Shown: positions 18,324-27,951 of the stretch, piece after piece
How the letters are laid out: each line of letters starts with the position of its first letter
Position numbering within the stretch: the stretch's first letter is position 1
Assembly: GCA_035501735.1 (NCBI GenBank)
Contig: DATJVR010000025.1
Location: forward strand, 1 to 64,000
DNA from: PNAI01 sp035501735
GTDB lineage: Bacteria; Pseudomonadota; Alphaproteobacteria; Rhizobiales; Xanthobacteraceae
Direction: 5' to 3'
Length of the DNA: 64,000 nucleotides
Program-made: the position numbers and the translations under genes
Notes under the pieces: generated by a model
The model's input: the letters and a program-made list of their open reading frames with translations, nothing else
Told to the model about the DNA's origin: nothing
The model's database searches: none

Positions 18324-19184
18324 TCACGCCTGCCACGTCTCCGGAATGGTCGCAGCGATCAGCGCGCGCAGTTCCGGCGTGACCTCGGGCTCTATCCCGA
18401 ACCAAGCCTTCCACGCCGGCCGCCCTTGATGCAGCAGCATGCCGAGGCCGTTGATCGTCGCATGTCCGCGCGCCCGCGCCGCGGCGAGCAGCGGTGTTTC
18501 GCGCGGGATGTAGATGATGTCTGCAACCAACGCATTTTTCGGCAGCTTCGCGAGGTTCAGATCGAGCGCCGGATTGCCGATCATGCCTTGACTGGTGGCA
18601 TTCACCACCATGGCTGCGCCGGTTAATGAAATGTGGCGCTCCTGCCATGGCAGCACCGTGATCGGCCCGCCGATTTCAGCCGCAAGTTTCTGCGCGCGTT
18701 CGAATGTGCGATTCACCAGACGGATCTCGCGGGCACCGCGTTCAGCAAGCCCATAGACGACCGCGCGCGCGCCGCCGCCCGCGCCGACCACGACCACTGG
18801 TCCGGCATCGGCGCGCCACGAGGGATATGTTTGCTCAATGTTATGGATGAACCCGAACCAATCGTTGTTGCTGCCGAAGAGCGATCCATCCGGGCGCACA
18901 ACCACGCAGGAAATTGCCCCAATTTTGCGCGCCACGTTGTCCACCTCGTCCATGATCGCCATCGCCGCCTGCTTGTGCGGTATGGTCAGATTGCAGCCGG
19001 AAAAGCAGAGCGCAGGCAGCCCGCGCAACGCGGCTTTCAGGCCCTCCGGCTTGACCGCGAGCGGAACATACGCGCCGGCGAGGCTGTATTTCTCGAACCA
19101 GTATTGGTGCAGTTTAGGCGAGCGCGAATGCATCACCGGCCAGCCCATGACGCCGGCGAGCAGAAACCGATCTTGATTGGCCAT
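18324..19184 (-). CDS. aroE: Shikimate/quinate dehydrogenase (AroE family)
   Basis: A 286-residue NADP-type shikimate dehydrogenase. The substrate pocket has SRSP (residues 20-23) and the catalytic Lys71 in NLTIPHK; the partner Asp is in NNDWFGF, where the usual NTD is NND. The Rossmann domain has GAGGGARA and an NRT-type motif that favours NADP. Because it lies in a catabolic island rather than with aro biosynthesis genes, it may be a second AroE/YdiB-type enzyme acting on quinate, shikimate or a related polyol acid; that is inference. It is isolated on the minus strand between convergent aldolase and divergent ModA-like genes. Confidence 0.88.
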   Translation of the reverse strand: MANQDRFLLAGVMGWPVMHSRSPKLHQYWFEKYSLAGAYVPLAVKPEGLKAALRGLPALCFSGCNLTIPHKQAAMAIMDEVDNVARKIGAISCVVVRPDGSLFGSNNDWFGFIHNIEQTYPSWRADAGPVVVVGAGGGARAVVYGLAERGAREIRLVNRTFERAQKLAAEIGGPITVLPWQERHISLTGAAMVVNATSQGMIGNPALDLNLAKLPKNALVADIIYIPRETPLLAAARARGHATINGLGMLLHQGRPAWKAWFGIEPEVTPELRALIAATIPETWQA

Positions 19185-19243
19185 TGCCCCGCGCTCGCTC
19201 TCGACAAAGGCGATGATTTACGCGTTATCTTGGCGCAAGGGCA

Positions 19244-19954
19244 ATGGGATCGGCGGGCATGCAATTGCATATCTTGAGCGGCGGCGCGGCGCAGGGGCTG
19301 GTTGACGCGCTGGCCCCGCAATTCAGGGCGCGGAGCGGCTGTGAAATCGCAGGCACGTTCGGGGCGGTCGGCGCCATGAAGGAGAAGTTTCTGGCTGGCG
19401 CGCCGGCCGATATCATGATTTTGACCGCGGCGCTGATTGCCGATCTGGCACGGACTGGCCACGTCATTCACGACTCGGCCCGCCACATCGGTACCGTCCC
19501 GACCGCCGTAGCCGTGCGCACCGGCGATCCCGCGCCGCCGATCAACGACGCTGCTGCGCTGCGCAACGCCCTGCGCGCGGCCGACAGCATCTATTTTCCC
19601 GATCCGAAGCTTGCGACCGCCGGCATCCACTTTGCGAAGGTGATCGACGCGCTCGGGCTGACTGCGGAAGTGGCGTCACGATTGCGGACATTTCCGAACG
19701 GTGCGACCGCGATGCGCGAGCTCGCCGCAGCCCGAAGCAAGCGACCGATCGGTTGCACCCAGGTGACCGAAATCCTCAACACCAAGGGCACGACTCTGGT
19801 CGGCCCGCTGCCCAAGGGATGCGAGCTTGCCACGGTCTACACTTGCGGTGTCTGTGTGCAGTCGAGCGAGCCGGAGCTTGCTGCTCAATTCGTCGCGCTG
19901 ATCACCGGCGACGAAGCGCGCCCCTTGCGCGAGCGCCTGGGTTTTTCCGGCTGA
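19244..19954 (+). CDS. ModA-like substrate-binding protein without signal peptide
   Basis: A 236-residue protein with the ModA/extracellular solute-binding layout: LHILSGGAAQGLVDALAPQF, GAVGAMKEKFLAGAPADIMIL, and a C-terminal TQVTEILNTKG segment. Molybdate-binding relatives are exported, but no hydrophobic signal peptide is present from either possible start (19244 or 19259, the latter giving MQLHILS). It may therefore be a cytoplasmic binding or sensor protein, or the family name may be misleading about the ligand. No modB/modC genes are adjacent, though molybdenum enzymes occur at 31534 and 37156. Confidence 0.78.
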   Translation: MGSAGMQLHILSGGAAQGLVDALAPQFRARSGCEIAGTFGAVGAMKEKFLAGAPADIMILTAALIADLARTGHVIHDSARHIGTVPTAVAVRTGDPAPPINDAAALRNALRAADSIYFPDPKLATAGIHFAKVIDALGLTAEVASRLRTFPNGATAMRELAAARSKRPIGCTQVTEILNTKGTTLVGPLPKGCELATVYTCGVCVQSSEPELAAQFVALITGDEARPLRERLGFSG

Positions 19955-19958
19955 CGTC

Positions 19959-20915
19959 TTAGGCCGCGTCGCGGTCTTTCGGCTTGGACAACAGGCCGGC
20001 CTCGACCAGGGCGCTTCTGATCCGCTTAGTTTCCGCCGCCTCGAGCTTGACCAGCGGCGGACGCACGATCGCGCGCGGCAGCCGGCCGAGCAGCACCAGC
20101 GCCTCCTTCATGCGGTTGTGCATGTCGGCCCAGGGCTGCGCGTAGAACACGCTCGCCAGCGGGCTGATGCGGTCGTAGATGCGGCGCGCGGCGCCGAGAT
20201 CATTGCCCTGCACGGCACGGAACAGGGCCGCCTGCAGGTCGGCGATCACGCTGCCCGAGCCGGACAACAGGCCCTTGCAGCCGAGCACCAGCGAGCTGAG
20301 CAGCCACGAACTCTGTGTCGACAGCACGTTGACCGGCCGCGGCAGGCTTTGCAGCGTGCGCACGTGCCATTCGTGCTGCTGCACGGTGCCGGACCAGTCC
20401 TTGATCGCGCGGATCGACGGGACTTCCTCAACCAGGCGCAGCAGTGTGTCGTTCGGATAGCCCTGGCCGGTGGCGAGCGGATATTGAAAGGCGATCAGCG
20501 GCAGATCGGTGGCGTCCGCGATGCGCTTGAAATGCGCAAGCGCCATGGCCGGCGATTGACCGAGCGTGAACGGCGCCGGCGGAAATACCAGCAGCGCCGA
20601 GGCGCCGCCGTCGCTTGCCATGCGCGCGATGCGCGCGGCCTCCAGGCTGCCGTCCGCCCATATGCCGTTGACGATCGGCACGCGTGCCCCGATCTCGTCC
20701 TGCGCGATGTCGAGCACGCGCTTCTGCTCGTCGAACGTACAGGAGGCCACTTCGGTCGAATGGGCATTGATGGTGATCGCCGAAAGTCCTTCCGTCGCGG
20801 TCACGTCGCGCAGATGTTTGCGGAATCCCGCCTCGTCGATGGCAAGATCGTCCTTGAACGGCAAAATCACCGCCGGGATTACACCATGGGGGACGTAAGC
20901 GTTGTGTCGCCTCAT
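19959..20915 (-). CDS. Dihydrodipicolinate synthase-family lyase/aldolase (DapA-like)
   Basis: A 318-residue TIM-barrel class I aldolase. The Schiff-base Lys is Lys172 in RAIKDWSG and the conserved Tyr is Tyr145 in FQYP; the usual GTTGE-type loop is replaced by NAHSTE (residues 50-55), so pyruvate binding may be retained while the second substrate differs from lysine biosynthesis. Relatives include 5-dehydro-4-deoxyglucarate dehydratase and aromatic hydratase-aldolases. The ATG has AAGGAAGG upstream. It follows the dihydroxyphthalate-decarboxylase-like gene by 30 bases on the same strand, pointing to a shared catabolic role. Confidence 0.88.
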   Translation of the reverse strand: MRRHNAYVPHGVIPAVILPFKDDLAIDEAGFRKHLRDVTATEGLSAITINAHSTEVASCTFDEQKRVLDIAQDEIGARVPIVNGIWADGSLEAARIARMASDGGASALLVFPPAPFTLGQSPAMALAHFKRIADATDLPLIAFQYPLATGQGYPNDTLLRLVEEVPSIRAIKDWSGTVQQHEWHVRTLQSLPRPVNVLSTQSSWLLSSLVLGCKGLLSGSGSVIADLQAALFRAVQGNDLGAARRIYDRISPLASVFYAQPWADMHNRMKEALVLLGRLPRAIVRPPLVKLEAAETKRIRSALVEAGLLSKPKDRDAA

Positions 20916-20945
20916 CGTTGCCTTCCTTCAATCCTCCGGGCCGCG

Positions 20946-21935
20946 TCAGACCCGCACCGAAGTCATGATCCCTTTCGGGAAAATCTCCTCCGGCTTGGCA
21001 TGCCGGTGCGCGATGCCCTGTTCGTGAGTATAGCGCAGGAACTGCTCCCATGTCGGGCGGTTTTCCTCGATGCCATAGGGGAACAGGTCGCCGCCGAACA
21101 CCTCGCTCATCTTGCGCGCGTAGGTTGGCAGCCAGGCAACCGGATAACGCGACACCGCCGGGTCCATTATGCGCTCGATGCTGCGGCGCTTTGATTCGAG
21201 GAACGCGTTGTAGAGATTGCGCGCCACCCATGGGTTCTCGTCCAGGACGCGCTTCTGCACCGCGATGATATGCATGATCGGCCAGACCTTGGTCCGCACG
21301 TAGTAGGCCTCCTCCATCGTCCAGAAATCCGGGAAAAGCCGCACCACGTCCTTATGGCCCTGTCGAAAGCAATCCGGCGGGCGCGCGATCAGCGCGCAGT
21401 CGATTTCGCCTGCGGCCAGCATTTGACTCAACGATTTGTCGGACACGCGCGTGAGCTTGACGCCTTTGGGCAGGCTGAGTTCCACTTTCTCGATCCGCCC
21501 CGGTTCGTTGGCGCCCGCCTGGTACCAATGGATGTCCTGCAGCTTGACGCCGTGCTCGTCCTTCAGCCAGCCGCGCATATAGACGGCCGCGGTGTGCGCC
21601 CACTCCGGAGAGCCGATCGTCTTGCCCTCGAGATCCTTTGGCGTCCTGATCTTGCTGTGCTTGTTGACGTAAAACGAGGAGAACCGAAACAACCGCGAGC
21701 AGACCACCGGCAGGCCGATGAGGTCGGAATTCTTGCGCGTGACCTGCGCGCAGAATTTCGCGAACGACATTTCCGCGGCGTCCCATTCGCGGTTGAACGT
21801 CATGCGCGCGAAAATCTCGTGATGCCCGAGCATCGACCAGGTAGCCTCGATGCCCTCGGCCTGCACGGCGCCCAGGCGAAAATCGCGGAAGTGGTCGTAG
21901 TCGGTGGTGGCAATCGAAAGCTTGACGCGGCTCAT
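20946..21935 (-). CDS. 4,5-dihydroxyphthalate decarboxylase-like/binding-protein-fold protein
   Basis: A 329-residue protein without a signal peptide, of the periplasmic-binding-fold family that includes Pht5-type 4,5-dihydroxyphthalate decarboxylase. Features shared with the second copy at 34715-35704 are DYD near the N-terminus, EMSFAKF/EMSLSSH, PVVCSRLFR/PAFVSRLFR, DLEGKTIG, HGV...W and ARPPDCFRQG/ARAPSCFRRG. The family is annotated both as decarboxylase and as ABC binding protein, and the lack of an export signal favours a cytoplasmic enzyme. It is upstream of the DapA-like gene in the same operon. Confidence 0.78.
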   Translation of the reverse strand: MSRVKLSIATTDYDHFRDFRLGAVQAEGIEATWSMLGHHEIFARMTFNREWDAAEMSFAKFCAQVTRKNSDLIGLPVVCSRLFRFSSFYVNKHSKIRTPKDLEGKTIGSPEWAHTAAVYMRGWLKDEHGVKLQDIHWYQAGANEPGRIEKVELSLPKGVKLTRVSDKSLSQMLAAGEIDCALIARPPDCFRQGHKDVVRLFPDFWTMEEAYYVRTKVWPIMHIIAVQKRVLDENPWVARNLYNAFLESKRRSIERIMDPAVSRYPVAWLPTYARKMSEVFGGDLFPYGIEENRPTWEQFLRYTHEQGIAHRHAKPEEIFPKGIMTSVRV

Positions 21936-22009
21936 TCATCCCTCTGCGCTGAGCGCAATGATGTGCGCCCGCGACCATAGCGCAGGGCTGCGGAATTTTC
22001 CGCAAAAAC

Positions 22010-24892
22010 TTAGCGGAAGAGCCGATCGAAAAACTGGATACGCGGTCCGCGGTACGATGGCGGCCCCACGTTTGCCGGCGGCCGGATGGCCTCGCGCGGC
22101 CCGACCCCGCGATCGAAGAAGTTGAACAGCGCCGACAACGGATTATCGCGGTCGCCAAAACCGCCGCCATAACGCGAGGACAGGTGCGTCGGCGCCTCGG
22201 CGATCTGGCCGGTTTCGTCGGTCCGGTAATACTCCATGAAAGCGCCGCGCGAGGTCCGCTCACCGTTCTGCAGATCAAATGGGCGCGCAACCAGGAATTT
22301 TGCGGCTTCCGGCGAGGGACCGCGCAGGGCCTGCTGCGGTGCGTAATTCGCCCATACCGCCTTCATGATCGGCAGCCAGATCGGGATCGCGGTATTCGCG
22401 CCGGTTCGGCCGCCGCCGAGCGTGCGCCGTTGCCGCATGTCGGCATTGTCGTAACCCACCCAAACCGCAACGGTGACGTTATTGGTGAACCCGACGAACC
22501 AGGCATCGTTCTCTTCTTCGCTGGTTCCGGTCTTGCCGCCGACGTAGAGCGAATATTCGTGCAGCGAAGCGGCGGTACCGCGCGCCAGCACGCCTTGCAT
22601 CATCGTTTTCAATTGGAAGAAGGCCGGCCGATCCGCCAAGGTGATCTGCACCAGCGGTGCCGGTGCGTGGCTGTAGATCGTCTTGCCGTCTTGCTCGATG
22701 GATTCGATCGCGTACGGCGTAGGGCGGCCACCCTCGTTGGCGATGGTTGCGAAGAATGCCGCAAGATCGAGCGGCCGCACCGGCTGGGCGCCGAGCACGA
22801 AGGGATAGTACCGCTCGCATTGCGAGTAGATTTTCGCCTCGACCGCAAGCGCGCAGACCTTGTCGAGGCTGTCCTCCGGACTTTCGGCAATGCCGCCGTC
22901 AAGCAGGCGCGCCGTCACCTGGTTTCTCGACTGCTCGAGTGCATGACGCAATGTAATCGTGCCCAAGGAAGTGCCGTCGTAATTTTTCGGCGTCCAGTAA
23001 TCCTTCTCCTGCGCATTCTCGGCATTGCCGATCGGCGGCAATGTGATCGACTCGTCATCGACGAGCGTATCCGGTTGCAATCCGGCGTTCAGCGCGGCCA
23101 GATAGGTCAGAGGCTTCAGCGCCGACCCCGGCTGCCGACGCGCCTGCGTGGTCCGATTGAGCTGGCTGAGCGGATAAGAGAAACCGCCGACCATGGCGAG
23201 GATTTTGCCGGTGGAGTTGTCGATAACCACGGCCGCGCCCTGCACCGAAGGCCGCGTGCGCAGTTCGGCGCGTTGGCTGGAGTCCTTGCCCTTGCCATCG
23301 ACCACGTTCACGTAGACCACGTCGTAGAGCTTGAATTCGCGTCGGATCGACCCGCTCACGCTCAGCGGCAAGATCTTGCCGTCCTTCAGGCCGACGCGAA
23401 GCGCGCCTCCACCTTCGCCGATGGCGATCGGGGCGGGTGGCGGGGCGTTTTTGCCCTTACTGTTTTTGGTCGATTTGGGCGGCGGCGGCGCCGAACGGCC
23501 ACGCAGCTCGATGATGACCGCGGGCGTCCAGTGCACGTCGTAAAGCGGCATGCGCGCATTCTCGAGCGCCCGCTGCCAGGCCGGTTTTGCTGGTCCGGGG
23601 ATCGGTTTTGCTTCGAGCCGGCGGATCGATGAGGCCAAATTGATTTCGGCGCCGTAGAAGGCGCTGCGTCCGGCGCTCAATTCGTAGCGCGCCAGACCGT
23701 CCTGCAGCGCGGTTTCGGCCGCGCGCTGCAACTCGGGCCGGATCGTCGTGTGGACGGCGTAAGTTGCGTTGGTCAGGCTGTCGATTCCGGCCACCTGCTT
23801 GGCCTCGCGCGCGACCTGATCGACGTAGTGGAACCCGCTGTCGCGGCGGCCCCGATTGGCAGGAATCACGCCAGTTGTCTTGCTCAAGGCCTCTTTCAGC
23901 TGCGCCGCATCGATCGCCCCGTCATCCTTCATGCGGCTGAGCACATAGGTGATGCGCTCGCGCGAACGCTCGGGATTCTTGTCGGGACTGTAGGCGTTCG
24001 GACCTTTGGTCAGTCCGGCCAGCAGCGCGCCCTCGGCGATCGAAACCTCTTTGACCGACTTTCCGAAATAGCTTCGTGCCGCCATTTCGACGCCCCAGGA
24101 ACTGCGCCCGAGGAAAATCGTGTTGAGATAGAGTTCCAGGATCTCTGCCTTCGTGAGCGTGTGTTCGATCCGCGACGCTACGATCATCTCGCGGATCTTG
24201 CGCTCGTAGGAAACGGTGTCGCCCACCAGCAGGTTCTTCGCCAATTGCTGGGTGATGGTCGATCCGCCTTGCGGCCGGCCCGATGCGCCCATCGCATCGA
24301 TGAAGGCGCGGATCACGCTGCGCTCGTCGATGCCCTTGTGTTGGTAGAAGCGTTTGTCCTCGGCCGCCACGAATGCCATCTGCACGTGGACTGGGATGTC
24401 GTTCAACGGCACCCATACGCGCCGGCTGTCGGGTTCAAACAGTTCCGCGTAGTTCTGACCCTTGGCGTCGAGCACAAATGTCGTGCCGGGGAGTTTCATG
24501 CCCTTGAGCTTGGTGTGATCCGGCAGATCGGTCACGGTCTTGTTGAAGAATAGAATGACCTCACGCGCGTCGAATGGCGAGTTCGCCACCTGCTCGTTCT
24601 TGCAGAACTGCCTGTACGCGACATAAAGATCGTCGAACTTGATTCCTTTGAACGCCTTTATCTCGTTGGCGCCGCCGCGTTTGTCGGTTAGCGCCGTTGA
24701 GATCAGATCGTCGATCGCGAGATTTTCGATGTCGAAAGCCTTGATCATGTGCGCGCAGCCGTCGCGTAGGAGCTGCACGACTTCCGCCTGATCCTGCTCG
24801 GGATCAAATTGCGTCTTCACCGCGTCGGGGCGGGTGGTGACCTGGCTCAGTGCGAGCGCGGTCGCGAAAATCTTGATCAGGATTGCGTCCAT
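22010..24892 (-). CDS. Class A penicillin-binding protein (transglycosylase-transpeptidase), copy 1
   Basis: A 960-residue bifunctional peptidoglycan synthase. The glycosyltransferase (GT51) domain has the catalytic Glu near 177 in AAEDKRFYQHKG and QGGSTITQQLAKNLLV. The transpeptidase has Ser590 in GSALKP (SxxK), SRN in EQSRNQV (SxN) and GGKTGTSEE (KTG). About 150 residues precede the GT51 domain, with a cysteine-containing region (RDGCAHM...YRQFCKNEQ) and only a short hydrophobic stretch in place of a clear TM anchor. The N-terminus is conserved in the paralogue at 50962-53790, which supports this start although no ribosome-binding site is visible. Confidence 0.92.
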   Translation of the reverse strand: MDAILIKIFATALALSQVTTRPDAVKTQFDPEQDQAEVVQLLRDGCAHMIKAFDIENLAIDDLISTALTDKRGGANEIKAFKGIKFDDLYVAYRQFCKNEQVANSPFDAREVILFFNKTVTDLPDHTKLKGMKLPGTTFVLDAKGQNYAELFEPDSRRVWVPLNDIPVHVQMAFVAAEDKRFYQHKGIDERSVIRAFIDAMGASGRPQGGSTITQQLAKNLLVGDTVSYERKIREMIVASRIEHTLTKAEILELYLNTIFLGRSSWGVEMAARSYFGKSVKEVSIAEGALLAGLTKGPNAYSPDKNPERSRERITYVLSRMKDDGAIDAAQLKEALSKTTGVIPANRGRRDSGFHYVDQVAREAKQVAGIDSLTNATYAVHTTIRPELQRAAETALQDGLARYELSAGRSAFYGAEINLASSIRRLEAKPIPGPAKPAWQRALENARMPLYDVHWTPAVIIELRGRSAPPPPKSTKNSKGKNAPPPAPIAIGEGGGALRVGLKDGKILPLSVSGSIRREFKLYDVVYVNVVDGKGKDSSQRAELRTRPSVQGAAVVIDNSTGKILAMVGGFSYPLSQLNRTTQARRQPGSALKPLTYLAALNAGLQPDTLVDDESITLPPIGNAENAQEKDYWTPKNYDGTSLGTITLRHALEQSRNQVTARLLDGGIAESPEDSLDKVCALAVEAKIYSQCERYYPFVLGAQPVRPLDLAAFFATIANEGGRPTPYAIESIEQDGKTIYSHAPAPLVQITLADRPAFFQLKTMMQGVLARGTAASLHEYSLYVGGKTGTSEEENDAWFVGFTNNVTVAVWVGYDNADMRQRRTLGGGRTGANTAIPIWLPIMKAVWANYAPQQALRGPSPEAAKFLVARPFDLQNGERTSRGAFMEYYRTDETGQIAEAPTHLSSRYGGGFGDRDNPLSALFNFFDRGVGPREAIRPPANVGPPSYRGPRIQFFDRLFR

Positions 24893-25280
24893 CGGTCAGG
24901 AATACTTTACTCGAGACATCGACCGCCAGCTCAGCGATACAAAAAGGCTTTTTAACGGATTTGCCCCCCGCCTGCTTGCCATTCACTATATATGTTGAAC
25001 GCGCCCTCCGCATATACGGTTAGCGCCATAATTTATGATGTCTAGTCGTTTGCGCGCGCATAACCATTGCGCTGCATATTTTTCGCTCATTCCGCCGCCG
25101 TCACCGCGGGAGACAGCGAATTTGATGTTTGATTAGGGCCTCATTTCAAAGGGTTAATTGACCATTTCAAAAATTTAATGCAGCGCCGCCGAACGCAGCG
25201 CGGACAATCCTTGTTCACGGCTGTTTGATTGCAATCCTACGGGCCGACACGATGAATATCGTCGCCGCCGGCACATCGAA
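24893..25280. other. Intergenic, 388 bp, no gene seen
   Basis: Upstream region of the minus-strand penicillin-binding protein gene and downstream of the ybdK-type gene. It is more AT-rich than its surroundings, with runs such as CACTATATATG around 24986-24996 and CAAAAATTTAATG around 25167-25179. No open frame with family features, RNA gene or strong hairpin was found. The promoter of the penicillin-binding protein gene must lie here or in the AT-rich stretch next to its start. Confidence 0.4.
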
Positions 25281-26459
25281 TCACTTGATTGTTTCCTGAT
25301 AGAGCCAGTCGACAACTTCTCGCAAGGCCGACTGACGCGTCCGGCCCACCATGCGCGCATTGTTGTAGATCTTAAGTTGCTCGTCGGCGCTCGATCCGCG
25401 CTTGAGAATTTTGCGCGCGTATGCGACTTCGTTCTGGCACGAGAGCGCCTCGGCATCATCCGCAATTCGCTCCAGCAGCTCTTCGAGCACGACCGCGCTC
25501 GGCTTCGCTTTCATTGATTGCTGATCGACGAATGTTGCCGATGCTCCGTAGCGTTGTGCGCGCCATTTGTTTTCGACCGCGATCGCCTGTCCGATTTGAC
25601 TCAAGTCAGCATTGATATCCGTTTGCTCCACCAGGTGGCGCATCAGGCAGCGGAACAGCGCGGCGATGCAGATCGCATCATCGATGCGCGTGCAGACGTC
25701 GGTGATGCGCAATTCGAGCGTCGGATGCCGCAATGATGGACGGATTGCCCACCAGATGAAGCTCGCGTCCTTGATGACATGCGCGTTGACCAGCGTGTCG
25801 ACGTAGTTCTGGTATTCGTGCAGCGTTTTGAACAGTGGCGGAAAGCCGGTGCGTGGCAATTCGTCGTAGGCCGCGAGCCGATAGCCGTGCAGCCCGGTGC
25901 GATGGCCCTGCCAGAACGGCGACGATGTGCTCAATGCCAATAGCAGCGGAAGAAACGGAATCGCACGGTACATGATTTCGACGCGTTGCGCCGGGTCCGG
26001 CACTTCCACGTGAACGTGCATGCCGCACAGCATGTCGCGGAAACCGACCATCTGCAGATCGGCGATCAGTTCGGCGTAGCGTTCCTTCGGCGTGTGCTGT
26101 TGCTCGTGCCAGAGAGCGAGCGGATGCGTGCCGGACGCCACGATGCCAAGACCGTGGCCGGTGGCGCGTCTGGCCAGAACGCTTCTGAATCTGTGCAACT
26201 GTTCGCGCGCTTGTGCCATGGTATCGCATGGTGCGGTCGCCACTTCGAGCTGCGACTGCAGCATTTCGTTGGTGACAAAATCGCCCAGTTCTTTTTTGCA
26301 GGCGCGAAAGAAACGCTCCGACATGACATGGCGCACATTGCGCGTGCGCATGTCGGTGACGAAATACTCTTCCTCGATGCCGAACCGGTAGTGGCCCATG
26401 AACGAAGCCCTCTTGGGGAGCGGCTGTGAGGCCGAACGTATCAGCGTTGCAGCATCCAT
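25281..26459 (-). CDS. ybdK: YbdK-type carboxylate-amine ligase (glutamate-cysteine ligase 2 family)
   Basis: About 392 residues of the GCS2 fold. The ATP/metal-binding opening is FGIEEEYFVTD, followed by QSQLEVATAP, the MHVHVEV motif and a C-terminal helical region. YbdK proteins have weak gamma-glutamylcysteine ligase activity, and their physiological substrates are generally unknown. An in-frame ATG at 26399 has an AAGAGGG site 8 bases upstream and would begin at MGHYRFGIEEE, closer to the usual family start; the true start is therefore 26459 or 26399. The gene stands alone. Confidence 0.88.
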   Translation of the reverse strand: MDAATLIRSASQPLPKRASFMGHYRFGIEEEYFVTDMRTRNVRHVMSERFFRACKKELGDFVTNEMLQSQLEVATAPCDTMAQAREQLHRFRSVLARRATGHGLGIVASGTHPLALWHEQQHTPKERYAELIADLQMVGFRDMLCGMHVHVEVPDPAQRVEIMYRAIPFLPLLLALSTSSPFWQGHRTGLHGYRLAAYDELPRTGFPPLFKTLHEYQNYVDTLVNAHVIKDASFIWWAIRPSLRHPTLELRITDVCTRIDDAICIAALFRCLMRHLVEQTDINADLSQIGQAIAVENKWRAQRYGASATFVDQQSMKAKPSAVVLEELLERIADDAEALSCQNEVAYARKILKRGSSADEQLKIYNNARMVGRTRQSALREVVDWLYQETIK

Positions 26460-26598
26460 AATCGTCAACCCGCTTAGGTTATACCTTCAAACGAGCCCAA
26501 AATTGACCCGGCCGAGGCGGCGCAGGGGCCGAACTCCTCAACGAACTTCACGGCTAAATGGTTGCTTGAACCCCCGCCGAATCCAACGCGAGAGCAAC

Positions 26599-26620
26599 CC
26601 AGCAATGGGATCATTGCTGG
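26599..26620. repeat. Perfect 9-bp inverted repeat with 4-base loop
   Basis: CCAGCAATG, loop GGAT, CATTGCTGG lies in the 280-bp region between the divergent ybdK-type gene and the M24 peptidase gene, about 130 bases before the latter's start. It could form an RNA hairpin or be a regulatory dyad. No U-rich tract follows, so it is not a standard terminator. Confidence 0.35.
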
Positions 26621-26748
26621 ACCGAAAGGCGGCACCTTTGTGGTTTGTGGATTTCCGGCCCCCGCGTCCTTCCCCGTTGCAATCTTGAGGGGCTTGTCCC
26701 TAATGTGCCGCCAACCGAAACCCAACACTCGGACCAGGAGTGACGTTG

Positions 26749-27951
26749 ATGAGTGGGAATGGATTAAGCGAACGCCTACAGACGCCGATTTCGACCGCGG
26801 AGCTTGAGCGTCGGTGGAAGGCAGTGCGGGCCGCCATGGCGAAGGAGAAGGTCGACGTTCTGCTGATGCAGAACAACAACGACCACATGGGGGGCTACGT
26901 TAAATATTTCACCGATATGCCGGCCACCAACGGCTACCCCAACACCGTGATATTTCCGCGTGACGATGAGATGACAGTGGTGGCGCAGGGCCCGTTCGGC
27001 GGCGGCGAGGTCACCGCGCACGGCAACGGCACCTGGCGCGGGGTCAAGCGCATCCTGACGACCCCGAGCTATGCCTCCGCCCACTTCACCAAGGAATACG
27101 ACCCCGAGCTCGCCGCCAAGGCGCTCGAACCCTACGCCAAGGGAACGATCGGTCTTCTGGGCACGTACCAAATGTCGTTTGCCATGGTCGATCACATCAA
27201 ACGCAAATACATCGCGGCGAAATATGTCGATGCCAGTGAGCTGGTCGACCGCATCAAGGTCATCAAAAGCCCGGAGGAAATGGAACTCGTGCGCCGCGCT
27301 GCACTGATGCAGGACAGCGCCATGCAGGCCGCGTTCGCGGCGGTGAAACCGGGCATGCGCGACACCGAAGTCGCCGCCGTCGCCCAGCATTACAGTCAGG
27401 TCCACGGCAGCGAGAACGGCATCTATCTCTGCGCCTCGATGCCGCTCGGCAAGCCGGCAAAATTCGGCCAGCGCCACATGCAGAACCGCACCATCCAGAA
27501 GGGCGACCAGATCGCGCTGCTGGTCGAGGATTCGGGGCCCGGCGGCATGTACACCGAGCTTGGCCGCTCTTGCGTGGTCGGCAAGGTCCCGCAGCAGATG
27601 AAGGACGAGCTGGAGTTCTGCAAGGAATCCCGCAAGGTCACGCTCGACATGCTCAAGCCCGGCACGCCCTGCAAGGATGTGTGGGAGACATTCAACGCCT
27701 TCATGCGCAAGAACGGCCGGCCCGAGGAGGGACGGCTCTATTGTCATGGCCAGGGTTACGATCTGGTCGAGCGGCCGCTGGTGCGCTTCGACGAGCCATG
27801 GACGATCGAGAAAGACATGAACATCGTGGTGCACCCGACCTACATCCACGGCGGTTACCTGAATTGGCTGTGCGACAATTATTTCATCGGCGGCAACGGC
27901 CCCGGGCCTCGCCTGCACCAGTTTCCAGAAATCATTGTTGAGGTGGAGTAA
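26749..27951 (+). CDS. M24-family metallopeptidase (Xaa-Pro dipeptidase/creatinase fold)
   Basis: About 400 residues: an N-terminal creatinase-type domain (about 1-155) and a C-terminal pita-bread domain. In the latter the usual metal ligands are only partly recognisable: EDSGPGGMYTELGRSC in place of the classical Asp-x-Asp region, and CHGQGYDL for the His region. Metal binding is thus uncertain and the enzyme may be creatinase-like (metal-independent C-N hydrolase) and not a true peptidase. I chose the ATG at 26749, with AGGAG 8 bases upstream; an in-frame GTG at 26740 abuts that site. The 3' end overlaps the convergent gene by 20 bases. Confidence 0.85.
   Translation: MSGNGLSERLQTPISTAELERRWKAVRAAMAKEKVDVLLMQNNNDHMGGYVKYFTDMPATNGYPNTVIFPRDDEMTVVAQGPFGGGEVTAHGNGTWRGVKRILTTPSYASAHFTKEYDPELAAKALEPYAKGTIGLLGTYQMSFAMVDHIKRKYIAAKYVDASELVDRIKVIKSPEEMELVRRAALMQDSAMQAAFAAVKPGMRDTEVAAVAQHYSQVHGSENGIYLCASMPLGKPAKFGQRHMQNRTIQKGDQIALLVEDSGPGGMYTELGRSCVVGKVPQQMKDELEFCKESRKVTLDMLKPGTPCKDVWETFNAFMRKNGRPEEGRLYCHGQGYDLVERPLVRFDEPWTIEKDMNIVVHPTYIHGGYLNWLCDNYFIGGNGPGPRLHQFPEIIVEVE

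Noticed and set aside
22184..23632. 482-codon plus-strand frame opposite the penicillin-binding protein
   Set aside because: Antisense shadow with Arg/His-rich composition and no recognisable motif.
26474..26728. 84-codon minus-strand frame in the gap before the M24 gene
   Set aside because: No ribosome-binding site or family features; it contains the inverted repeat at 26599-26620 and looks non-coding.
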